Shown piece by piece: positions 51,494-61,667 of a DNA stretch of 64,000 bases. Below the pieces are notes generated by a model that ran no database searches, was not told where the DNA came from, and saw only the letters and a program-made list of their open reading frames with translations. The position numbers and the translations under genes were made by a program. Origin of the DNA: Dactylellina haptotyla. Its lineage: Eukaryota > Ascomycota > Orbiliomycetes > Orbiliales > Orbiliaceae. The stretch lies in the NCBI GenBank assembly GCA_031310005.1, contig CM062384.1, positions 1,860,001 to 1,924,000 on the forward strand. Reading direction: 5' to 3'. Each line of letters starts with the position of its first letter. Position 1 is the first letter of the stretch.

Positions 51494-54400
51494 ATGCAGC
51501 TCACGCGCCTTACTTTCCTGGCTATTGCAGCCATATTTCATTTTGCATATATTTGGTCAATATTCGACATCTATTTCGTTTCGCCAATTGTCCATGGCAT
51601 GCGTCACCATTCTAGCGGCGTTGAAGCTCCTGCCAAACGCTTGTTCTTCATTGTCGGTTCGTTAACATATCACCTCTCTGCAAATAATACAACGTGTCTC
51701 GACGCTTCTAAGGGACTGCCGTGATTAAACACGGCTGCTAGTCCTTGATGTTCTAATCATTTAATTGTGGCGCCTGTGAAATATGATAGGAGACGGTTTC
51801 CGCGCCGATAAGTGCTTTCAATCCCACATCCCCCCATTCCTTAAAGACGGTGACGACCCGCGGCCTCGGCCGTTAGCACCGTTCCTTCGATCTCGAGTGA
51901 CTCAAGAGGGTAGCTTTGGAGTATCGCATACCCGGATGCCCACCGAATCTCGCCCTGGGCATGTAGCTTTGATAGCAGGATTGTATGAGGATGTATCCGC
52001 GGTTACAACGGGCTGGAAGTTAAACCCGGTCAATTTCGACAGCGTTTTCAACCAAAGTCGGCACACTTGGAGTTGGGGGTCCCCAGACATTCTTGCGATG
52101 TTCAAAGAGGGTGCTATCACTGGAAGAGTTGATGCATACATGTACGCAGAAGAGGATGAGGATTTCGCATCTGATGCCACAAAGCTTGATACTTGGGTAT
52201 TTGAGCATGTCAATGATTTCTTTGCACAAGCTGCCGTTGATGAAGAGCTCCGGACTGCCGTTAGCGAGGACAAACTCGTCTTTTTCCTCCATCTGCTTGG
52301 TCTTGATACTACAGGTCATGGTTACAGACCCTATTCGCAAGAATATTTGAGGAATATTGAGATTGTGGATAAAGGGGTCGAGGAGCTAGTCAAATTGGTC
52401 GAAAATTTCTACGGAAACGATGGGAAAACAGCTTGGGTATTTACTGCGGATCATGGCATGTCCGACTGGGGTTCGCACGGCGATGGCCACCCCGATAATA
52501 CGAGAACGCCTCTTATCGCTTGGGGAGCAGGTATTCGAAAACCAGAAACTGCCCCAGAAGGAGAAGTTGCAGGTGGCCACGATGGATTCTCAAGCGATTG
52601 GAATCTAAATCATATCAGGCGTGTAGATGTCAACCAAGCTGATATTGCGGCTTTGATGGCATACCTTGTTGGATTAAACTACCCTGCAAACTCCGTAGGT
52701 GTCCTCCCTCTAGATTTCCTTGAAGCAAGCGATAAAGTGAAAGCGCAAGCGATATTCGCCAATGCTCTAGAAATTTTGGAGATGTTCAAGGTCAAAGAAG
52801 GTAATTATAAGTACTTCTTATCGCGTCATGAGTTTACTCCTCCTGGCTTTTGGGGTATTATATGGGGAACCATGTTGACTTCTATCTGGCTCATAGCAAA
52901 TAAAATGGCCACCCAAATCAACTTTGCACCTTTTTCTCTACTACACGAGGGAACGAGCCTAGACAAGTCTAGAATAGCCGAAATACAAACTGCCATTGAG
53001 TCAGAAGATTATATTGCTGCGATAAAATCTTGCAAATCCCTGATATCGGATTCCCTCCAAGGCCTGCGATACATGCAAACGTGAGTTCTGTCTGACAAAA
53101 ATCCTAATACCATCTGTTGAGCCCCATCTGATACTACCTTTTCGATAGATATGACTGGCTATTTTTGAGAACACTGGTAACCCTAGGATACCTTGGGTGG
53201 ATATCATTCGCCCTAACATTCGTAATACAACAGCATTTCCTTCAAAAGGCCACAGGTGGCGCACAATTGACTGGCTTTTTTGCTGGTCTAAGTATACTTG
53301 TTGTTACATACACAGTAATATATATCCAGCAGAGCCCTTGGACCTACTATATGTATGCGTTCGCGCCGATATTCTTTTGGTGGCAAGTGTGGTACTCCCG
53401 GGGTGCTCTGACAATCGGGCTCCCCCTGCTTACTCAAAACCAGCAAACATCTCGACTTATTCTCGACGGTATTGGATTCATCGCAGTTTTAGAGGCTATT
53501 GTAAGCCCTAATGGCTACCTCGTTTGTTAGAACGCGCTAATGGCTTCTCTGCTAGGTATACGGATATTTCCAACGTGTGGTTTTCACAGTATGTTTCATA
53601 CTAGGGACTGCCTGGCCATTTTTCTATGGGCTCGATTTTATAAAACGAAACGTAATCACAGTTGCATTCTGGGCAGTTTCCTGTTTGACGATGAGCACCT
53701 TCACCCTCCTCCCAGCGATAAAGGTTGAGAGTCTTATTCAAATGTAAGTCATTCCTATTTATCCTAATTTAACGCCCTACTGAATATGAGAAGCCATTCC
53801 GCCGGATTTTTGATGCTTGCAGTCGGGGTAGCGTATATCACTCAAGGACATCGCATTTTTAAGACACATGAGCAGGATTTCCTTCGTGCATTCAATGGGG
53901 GATATATGCAATCTTTATTGGGATTCCAAGTAAAACATAAATGCGATCCCACAGTTATGGGGTGAACAGTGCTGATTCTGTTAAATAGTGCGGCCTGATT
54001 GCCTTAGCTATGATCGTCACACACGGAAGCGTTGAGTCACTGCGTGCGAAACAAGGACTTCCATTTGGAAACCAGATCCTAGGAGTCCTCATCCTCGGTG
54101 AGATTAAATCCGCTGTCGTTTAGGTTGACCAACAAATTATCTAATCTAAGCCTCATTTACAAGTGCTGTCCCTATCCGCGCTACCTCTTCATAGATTTTC
54201 ACCGCTTGGGCACTATCAGCATCGGCTTATGGTTCTCTTCTTGACATTTTCTCCCACTTTCATAATTCTTACGATTTCGTATGAAGGGCTATTTTATATC
54301 GCCTTTTGTGCAATGCTGGCTTCTTGGGTTCAAATGGAGTACACTCTCCAGTTGAACAATAGCGCTGAAAAGACAAAACGGAGATCGGAAGATGGACTAC

Positions 54401-54855
54401 GTCCACTTAATCTCAGTGATAACCGCATAGCTCTTTTCTTCTTCTTCTTTATCCAAGCTGGGTTTTTTGGAACGGGAAATGTAGCTTCTCTTAGCGCCTT
54501 TTCCCTAGAGTCAGTATACAGGCTTACAACCGTCTTCAACCCTTTTCTGATGACAGCTCTCCTTGTTTTTAAACTTTTAATTCCTTTTGTTATAATCTCC
54601 GCGAATCTGGGTATTCTAAACAGAATCCTCCGCGTGCCCCCTTCAGCTTTGTTCATGATTGTCATGTCCATCAGCGATATTCTCACATTGAATTTTTTCT
54701 ACATGGTCAAAGACGAGGGCAGCTGGTTGGATATTGGTACAACCATCAGTCATTTCGTTATCGCAAGTCTGCTCTGCGTTTTCGTGGCTATGCTCGAGCT
54801 CCTTAGCGAAATCCTTGTGGGTGATGTGACTGTGGTTGAGAAAAAAATTGACTGA
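51494..54855 (+). CDS. mcd4: GPI ethanolamine phosphate transferase 1 (Mcd4/PIG-N)
   Basis: Exons 51494-51656, 51790-53080, 53149-53500, 53556-53743, 53794-53929, 53989-54097 and 54164-54855 give 976 residues. This ER enzyme adds phosphoethanolamine to the first mannose of GPI precursors. A signal-anchor (residues 5-28) precedes a large lumenal alkaline-phosphatase-fold domain with metal-site motifs GDGFRADK (55-62), [27 protein letters not shown] and [17 protein letters not shown] long C-terminal multi-pass region (from about 485) fills exons 3-7, ending NLGILNRIL...[22 protein letters not shown], as in PigN. The start of exon 5 is ambiguous by three bases (acceptor GAG or AAG). The total length fits the family. 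Confidence 0.94.
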
Positions 54856-55277
54856 GCTGGTGTATAGCTGTTCATCATAGACAGTATATGGATTAAGAGA
54901 GCGGAAACAATATAAAGTGGAACCTGTTTTGGTGGATATGTAAACAATATTTAATAAAGCAAAACTTGTCTATCTTTCTCTATGATGGATATTATAGATT
55001 ATGGTATGGTTTCCAATTTGAAACCCGAACATTGATCCTCCGAAGAAGGATCCGGTATGGGTAGCCTCCTAACTAAGGTTAGCTAGGCATAGTTAGGTTT
55101 GAGACTATAGAACGTACTAACTTTCATGAACTCCCAGCCATGTCACAGATCCAATGCCCAGCATGAGCATCGTTAAAGTCTTGACCACGGACTCGTGTTT
55201 CGATTCTGACTATAATTTCGACCATTTTGTTTGGGAAGCTAAAGAGGGCACTAGAATGTGATACAGAGAGTGCATAG
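54856..55277. other. Intergenic, converging 3' ends
   Basis: 422 bp between the mcd4 stop and the LysM gene stop. Nothing recognised. Confidence 0.5.
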
Positions 55278-56354
55278 TCACCGCTCAGAGACATCCGCCT
55301 GTTTTGCCAAGCGGCGGCTCCTAGGCATATCCAAGCCTGAGCTGTGGAGAGCCATGCTATTCGTCGTTGCAGAAGGAATCAACGCATCTCCATCGCCATG
55401 ATATGTGTTGATGTTACGTATCCGGCCAATACTGTTTCCTTTATCGTCTTTGGTGTGAGAACGTCGGCCGATGTGGGACGTGAGTTCGATAAGATCGTTT
55501 GTGGTTTTATTAACCCAGCTAGTTCGGGCACTCGCGGCTATCTTTCTGACAAAACTCTCGATAGCTGCACCGACTATTTCAAGGCTCTCTAAAGATTCCT
55601 TTACTGTATTATTGCCTCGTGAATTGCTCGTCTCTTCAAAATCAGAACTTAGAGGTCTCGGTACTGAGTGGTCGGTCGATGCAGGAGGAAAGTGAGATAG
55701 TTTTGGGCGTGCCAGTCGTATTATTTCGACAACTCCTACCGGTTCTATGTGGATGAATGAGTGGTGACCTTCAGATGCCGCGAATGTTACGGCAGTGGTG
55801 GCTGACTTGGTGTCTTGGGTGTTTGGTTTCCAGGGTACGCTTCCTTCGATAAATCCATTGCCCTGTGGAACCGGTTTAGAGTGATCCCCGTGGACGGAGA
55901 TTGGAACGCCTTTGACTGCGCAGTCACTGACTGGAAGATATAGCTGTGACCGCACTTGGATATTATCGTTGGGCCAGAGTCGATTTGCTCTGCGGAGAGC
56001 ACCGGGATCGATATCGTATATCAAAAGGACGCGAGCTAGAGTATCTGTAGGTTGAACTATATGGACATAAACCAGTACATCCTCATTTTCTACCCTGCTG
56101 CTAAGAGCTCCCGGTTCGGGTGATGACGACCGTCTCTTAAATCGATTAGGTTCGCTAGATTGATTGCTCGCCAGTAGTGCCGCCCTCAGCTCCTGTTTCT
56201 TGAGTTCCTCGGCTGCCATAGAGCTGCCAGATGGCCCCCATTCGGATTCGCCCGCTTCATTGTTCAGATATCGGGAGGTGGCTCGATCGTGGTTCCGCGG
56301 TTTCTGTTGGTTGTATCTCTGACGGCGAGATGGCATCATCTCTTCGGAGGCCAT
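55278..56354 (-). CDS. Intracellular LysM-domain protein
   Basis: One long exon, 358 residues from the first ATG. A single LysM module spans about 95-142 (HIVQPTDTLARVLLIYDIDPGALRRANRLWPNDNIQ region). It has no Cys pairs and no signal peptide before it, so this is the cytosolic/membrane-adaptor kind of LysM and not a secreted chitin-binding effector. The rest is Arg/Ser-rich and disordered, ending in a basic tail. An in-frame acceptor (TTAG) two bases upstream of codon -1 suggests a possible 5' exon that I could not identify. Function unknown. Confidence 0.7.
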   Translation of the reverse strand: MASEEMMPSRRQRYNQQKPRNHDRATSRYLNNEAGESEWGPSGSSMAAEELKKQELRAALLASNQSSEPNRFKRRSSSPEPGALSSRVENEDVLVYVHIVQPTDTLARVLLIYDIDPGALRRANRLWPNDNIQVRSQLYLPVSDCAVKGVPISVHGDHSKPVPQGNGFIEGSVPWKPNTQDTKSATTAVTFAASEGHHSFIHIEPVGVVEIIRLARPKLSHFPPASTDHSVPRPLSSDFEETSNSRGNNTVKESLESLEIVGAAIESFVRKIAASARTSWVNKTTNDLIELTSHIGRRSHTKDDKGNSIGRIRNINTYHGDGDALIPSATTNSMALHSSGLDMPRSRRLAKQADVSER

Positions 56355-56967
56355 ATCCTAACCCTTCCTGAAAAGACCATATTCGGCGGGGAGCAAGGGA
56401 AAGGGGGGGCTCGGAAAGACAGTTAGGGTCGAAACCAACAAGTGCTGGGTGGATATGATACGGGTGCGAAGAAGCGTCGCCGTCTGCAGTCAGGTGTTCG
56501 CTTGGGCCGCAAGACAAGTGACGAAGACAGAGGTTTGGCTATCACCCTTACCCCACTGGGTGACGGAAATCCGAATATGGAAGACTCTGCCTGAAGAACG
56601 GGTTTGTGTCTGCTACACAAATTGTTCTGGGGGATCCTTGGACTCCGGGGATCCAAACATGGAGACGAAGAAGAGGAGCGGCGATATCCTGATATCAGTA
56701 TTTGTATATATGGGTCCACAGATGTTGAGGTAAGTACTAGCTTACTGGATCCCCGGATATTCAAGTACCTGCCCAAGGTGTTATATATGGATCGCTACCA
56801 AACGGACACCTGGTTCAAAGGACAATGCTTTGCGTTGGTCTGCATCGAGCTTTCGAGCTTTCGAGCTCTTCACCTCGGTCCAGATCCCATCTGCCGATTT
56901 GTCTGTGCAACAACGACAATAGGAGCAAAACAACCGCCACCATCAACTCACGCATCGCTGCCCGAGA
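56355..56967. promoter_or_regulatory. Divergent promoter region, LysM gene and ada2
   Basis: 613 bp, GC-normal. Contains a repeated CGAGCTTT unit at about 56845-56866. Open frames on both strands have no family likeness. Confidence 0.4.
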
Positions 56968-58832
56968 ATGACTGTCATCAAAAAAAAGTCCAACGCGACG
57001 GCTCGCGCCGCGGAATCAGGGGTCAGATTTCACTGCGATGTTTGTTCTGCGGATATATCATCAACGGTATGCCCCGGCTTCTTGCTGCTAAAAACCCCAA
57101 AGTCTACACGCGTGCGCATATATTAACCTACCATACGCGCGCGACAGGTGCGAATAAGATGTGCAGATCCATCATGCCCCGAATTTGACCTCTGCGTGTC
57201 TTGTTTCTCAGAAGGGAAGACATGCGGTAACCATCGTCCCGCCACCCATTCTTATTGTGTGATTGAACAGCATTCGATTCCGATATTCGATGAGGACTGG
57301 GGTGCCGATGAGGAGCTTCTGCTCCTTGAAGGTGCAGAGACATATGGCCTGGGCTCATGGGCAGATATAGCCGACCATATTGGAGGTGGGAGAGAAAAGG
57401 ATGAGGTCCGCGATCATTACTACAAGACTTACGTCGAGTCTTCCAAATTTCCGCTTCCCGAGCTCGCCGATCCTGGCACCACTGGTGGTCTTGATAGTAT
57501 TCCACGAGAAGAATTCCAGGCTCGCAAAAAGAGACGCATTGAGGCAAGAAAAGCCGCTGCTGCAAACGCATTGCCTCTTGCCCCTAAAAAGAAGCCGACT
57601 GCTAGCGTGCCTGCTTGCCATGAAGTCCAGGGTTATATGCCGGGAAGAATGGAATTTGAAGTTGAATACGAGAACGAAGCAGAAACCACGGTCAAAGATA
57701 TGTTTTTCGACCCAGGAGACGGCATCAATCCCACAACGGGGCAGGTTGAACCCGAAATTGACCTCAAACTTACAGTGATGGACATCTACAACCATCGACT
57801 CACGCAAAGAGTTGAAAGAAAAAAGGTCATTTTTGAGCATGCCCTACTTGAGTACAAAAAAAACCAGGCAATCGAGAAAAGGCGAAGTAAGGACGAGAAA
57901 GAACTTCTCAACAAAGCGAAGCCATTTGCCAGAATAATGAATCACCAAGATTACACGTCGTTTGCGGACGACCTGCAAAAAGAGTTAAGCTTAAGGCAAG
58001 CTATCTTGACGTTACAAGAATGGAGAAGAGGCGGTATCCGAAACCTGGATAAAGGCGCAAAGTACGAACTGGAAAAAGCACATCGGGTATGAGGTGTCTG
58101 TATTCTTTATTTCCTCCCCCCCCCTCCTCCCCCCCCCTTCGCACTTTTAGTCGGTGTATATGGTATTTTGACACCATACCCCAATGAACCCCCGAATAAA
58201 TAAAATTTTAAAAGTTATTAAATAATTTTTTTTTAAAAAAAGAAGAAAAATAATGCCACCTTGTTTTAACTCGTTATCGGGAAATATAGACAAACATTCT
58301 TAAGCAGCCTGGAACCCAAAACGACCGTGCTGGACACCGCGTCAACGCTAAGAGTACAGGGTCTCTCGAAGGGCCGATCTTATCATCACCGCATCTTCTG
58401 TACCCAGGAGCATTGAAAGACCTCAACATTTCAATATCAAATCCTACATCAGCACCGATCGCCAGCGGTTCTCACGCACAGGCCAGCGACGAAGCGGCCG
58501 AAACAAAGAACAATCTAGCCGCATCGAATCGAAAACAAAATGCTGCAAGTGCTGTTCTAAATCAGCCGGCATCGTTTACGCCACTTGCACTGAACAATGA
58601 GAATGCCCCAGACCTGCATCTCCTAACAGACGAGGAAAAAAAACTCTGCAGCATGTTGGGCATTTACCCCAAACCTTATCTCGTCATGAAAGATCTATTG
58701 TTCAAAGAAGCTATGCGGCAAGGGGGTGTTCTAAAGAAGAAGCAAGCAAAAGAGATATGCAAAATAGATGTTGCAAAAGTCTCCAAGATTCATGATTTCT
58801 TTGTAGCTTCCGGTTGGATTGGCAAAACTTAA
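56968..58832 (+). CDS. ada2: SAGA/ADA transcriptional adaptor Ada2
   Basis: Exons 56968-57066, 57148-58086 and 58308-58832 give 520 residues. Ada2 couples the Gcn5 acetyltransferase to nucleosomes within SAGA. In order: a ZZ zinc finger (about 22-72; [29 protein letters not shown]), a SANT domain (about 82-128; [21 protein letters not shown]), the ADA boxes (EVEYENEAE...[18 protein letters not shown]), and a C-terminal SWIRM domain (about 430-520; [20 protein letters not shown]). Intron 1 splits the ZZ finger in phase 0. Intron 2 is unusually long for this window (221 bp) and contains C-homopolymer tracts; its acceptor (AAGCAG) was chosen by the open frame, so the junction at HR|PGTQ is less certain. 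Confidence 0.93.
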
Positions 58833-59152
58833 CTGGACACTTTGTTTTTCAACAGGGATATAGGAAGTAGTATTTTGAACCGTTATGACCAATTAGAAGA
58901 ATTATTTATGAATATAAGACAAACCAATATCTATTGTTCTTCTATTCGCGCTGCAGGAAGGCGAATTTATATACAAAGTAAAAAATACCAAATGTATTAT
59001 GCCAATTTTAAAAAAGAATAGAAGGAAGATGTAGAGTCGATACGCGGCATTTGTGTGGTAATATCTTGGTCTGGGTCGGTAGGCTTGGTGCAAAGGCTTA
59101 AAATGGCTTTTTCGATGATCAGCTTTCTGGTACCATGAGTGGGATGAGGAAA
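58833..59152. other. Intergenic, converging 3' ends
   Basis: 320 bp between the ada2 and qcr10 stops. A short minus-strand frame here could be read through from qcr10 only by a doubtful splice. No gene. Confidence 0.45.
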
Positions 59153-59569
59153 CTATATACGTACGTTATCTGATGAAGGGATCTCTCGGACCCAGTAGGA
59201 GCCAAAAACAGGTATTTTTTGCAGGATATCCTTCCTCACGCGAGGAACTCCTTCGGCGAAGAATATGACAGCAAATAGCGCGACTCCTCCAAATGCACCC
59301 GTGGTCACGCCCCTGGGTCAATCTAGAGTAAGGGAAGGGTGCGCTGAGAAGGTATAGTTGGGAAGGGATTGAGACCTACAGTCGGGTGAGAGCTCTAGCC
59401 GTCCAAGGACCGATATGAGGCCCATTCTTAAGTCTTCGAAGCAGCGAAATAGATTGTCAATAAGTCATTGCCGTAGATATATGCAAATTCGTATATAGTT
59501 AGGCAGGTGTTAGCTTACTTTGGGCCGTATGGACTTCGGTACTGTAGGGAATATACTGTTAGTGCTCAT
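59153..59569 (-). CDS. qcr10: Cytochrome bc1 complex subunit 10 (Qcr10)
   Basis: Exons on the minus strand 59519-59569, 59380-59426 and 59153-59312 give 85 residues. Qcr10 is a small single-helix subunit at the periphery of respiratory complex III. After a short soluble N-terminus, the joined sequence reads ARALTRLGVTTGAFGGVALF, a transmembrane segment, then FAEGVPRVRKDILQKIPVFG, the family signature. The 47-bp middle exon is fixed by phase on both sides (CT plus G gives Leu). The tail SSDN could end as read (VRI, stop) or be spliced at GTACGT to a last exon encoding the common PF ending; I did not find that exon. The frame also stays open upstream of the chosen ATG. Confidence 0.8.
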
Positions 59570-60219
59570 CTGGGATACCTCGAATAGGTCATAATGGAAC
59601 GTACTGTCGCTGACATGATGGATTGCCTGGATCGTCTGGTGTTCAACGGGGCCAATCGGTTGGCTATGGAATATTTTAACGGGCGAGCGGCGGTAAGAGT
59701 AGTCTAGAGGGGGATTCGGTTGTCGTTGGTTGTTTGCGTTTGGGCTCCGGGTGAGAATTCGGGTTGGTAAAAATACTCGGCTCTTGATTGGCTGGCTTCG
59801 GGAGAGGGAAAACATCCGATGACGACAAGAAGAGGACAAAGACTCCTGGCATACAAACATCTACGAATATAGAGCATGGTTCCGGATTCAACTCTCTCTC
59901 ACCAGCCAGCAGCCCCAGTCAGATATCGCCTCCTGCGTTCTACCCGGATGGAAATGCACCACCTCGAGAGTTCCGTCGACCTAGAGCCGTAGTCCTAGAT
60001 CTATACCGTCCTGATCACACCACCTACCCGGAAAGATATGAGAGATAGTCTTTGAACCGTTCACAAACCGCCGAAGTACAAAGAGATTGCTTGTTATCCC
60101 AAATACTCGGCAGCTTCTGGCTTCGCCACCGTCACGATCACGCCCTACTCTTCTAGAGTATAAAGCTCAGTTTCAGATCAAAGCGACGATTTGCGCAACA
60201 AAGAGTACATGCACATGTC
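59570..60219. other. Intergenic or unresolved coding stretch
   Basis: A plus-strand frame at about 59790-60048 (Ser/Pro-rich; no ATG) and another at 60054-60167 (ending SSRV, stop) have coding-like codon use. They may be earlier exons of the next gene. No convincing donor/acceptor set joins them, so no model is given. Confidence 0.35.
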
Positions 60220-60690
60220 ATGCCATCAAATCGGCCTTTCCTCGCAAGTCTCTTTGTGGCATTCAGGGCCCATTCGGCCCTGCAGAAGCCGTCACACACC
60301 GCTGTCCAAACAACGCCCTCTGCGCCCACCCCAAATAGCGCTACCATAGTGTCACCGACGAGATCGGGAATTCCCTGCCCAACTGGGACCCCCCAGCAGA
60401 GCGCGCCCCAGTCGATTGCGAATACTCGCCAACACTCTCCTAATCGACGGCGAAGAAGCTCGTCGAGTTCAACAGATGGAGTGATGAGCGCTGGAACAGG
60501 CGAGAAGTGGTGGATTGGGGGCAGGGCTGGCGACGGGCAAGCTAGATTCTACCAACTACAACCCCTGTATGTATTATCTCCCTTACCTAACCGTTCGTAT
60601 ACCAGTTCTTAAACTAATATGATGTTTGGCGGCTCTGATAGACGGCATCGGTCACTCGATAGACTGAGTTTGGACCGCCTTTCGTTGTAA
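60220..60690 (+). CDS. Unknown basic/Ser-rich fungal protein, 5' end unresolved
   Basis: Exons 60220-60566 and 60642-60690 give 131 residues from the ATG shown; the true start may lie upstream, since the frame is open back to about 60163. The sequence is Pro/Ser/Thr-rich, then RRRRSSSSSTDG and a folded-looking GEKWWIGGRAGDGQARFYQLQPL. The second exon adds RHRSLDRLSLDRLSL with a doubled SLDRL unit. A conserved-looking C-terminus with a disordered front suggests a real fungal-specific protein, but I cannot name it. The 75-bp intron has GTATGT, TTAAAC/CTAAT region and GATAG. Confidence 0.5.
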
Positions 60691-61667
60691 ATAACTCTCT
60701 TTCTTCTTTGCATGTGGAGGAGGTTTAAAACAAATTAAAAATAACCTCTTCCCTCTGTGCATCGCCGTTTCGTTTATATATGATAAGGAATTAGATAGGA
60801 AGCGGGAAAGAAAAGAGCAACTAAAACCAAACTCTACGAGAGTGTGCCCAGCGTTGGGTTAATAATACGACACTGTGGACACAGAAGTACACGCTGGATA
60901 TCAAAGGGAGTTTTCCCATGAATGCTGGTATTGAGGCTACTATGAATGATGCACGATGCTGTAAAAGGATGCACGCAAGGGCCGTGAGGATGTGGCTACG
61001 GATCAACAATATCAGTGTAAAATACATACATCACACATTGTTTATATATATTTGACTACTCAGGTGCTTACCTGCTTGGGCATTCGGATAAGTACTTAAG
61101 TAAGTGAGCACTCTCTTATCATACGTCAAACGTGACCAGTTGGCCGTCCATGTTAATCACGTGATGTGTTGTTTCATCGTTCCTTCGTTCGTTTCGTTCG
61201 TTCGTTCAACCATCGCACCCCCCTCTCCCTCTCCTTTCTACGTCAACAGCCGCCGCCACCACCACCACCACCACCGCAGCTTCGCCGTGATTTGCACCCA
61301 CCTGTTGCCAATACAAACACCCCTCCTCGTTTCTGCGCAGGCTCTATACCCTTGTCGCCGTCTTTCCCTTCGTCTAACAACCTGGCTATCCCGCGACTCC
61401 GTAGCCTCTCTTCGATATAGAACGCTCGCCAAACTTTCTTGCTTGAACTCAACATACTCTCGTCATTGTTATTGTTATCCCTGGAGAACTTGCGGAATCC
61501 TTCTAAATTACTAGGGCATAATACGCCACCAAACAACGTTAATCGGCTTGTTTCATCGGATCTCCTCGTCGGTTTGATATTATCGAAACCTTATTCTATC
61601 CGTCAGCCTCCCGGAGGCCCTATCTTGAAAGGCACGTCTGGATACCTCGCGCCAGCTGCTTGGTGCG
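60691..61667. other. Upstream region of the RING gene with simple repeats
   Basis: Nearly 1 kb, pyrimidine-rich from about 61160. Holds a TTCG repeat (about 61181-61207) and a CCG/CCA repeat (about 61251-61276). Likely promoter and 5' UTR. No gene. Confidence 0.5.
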
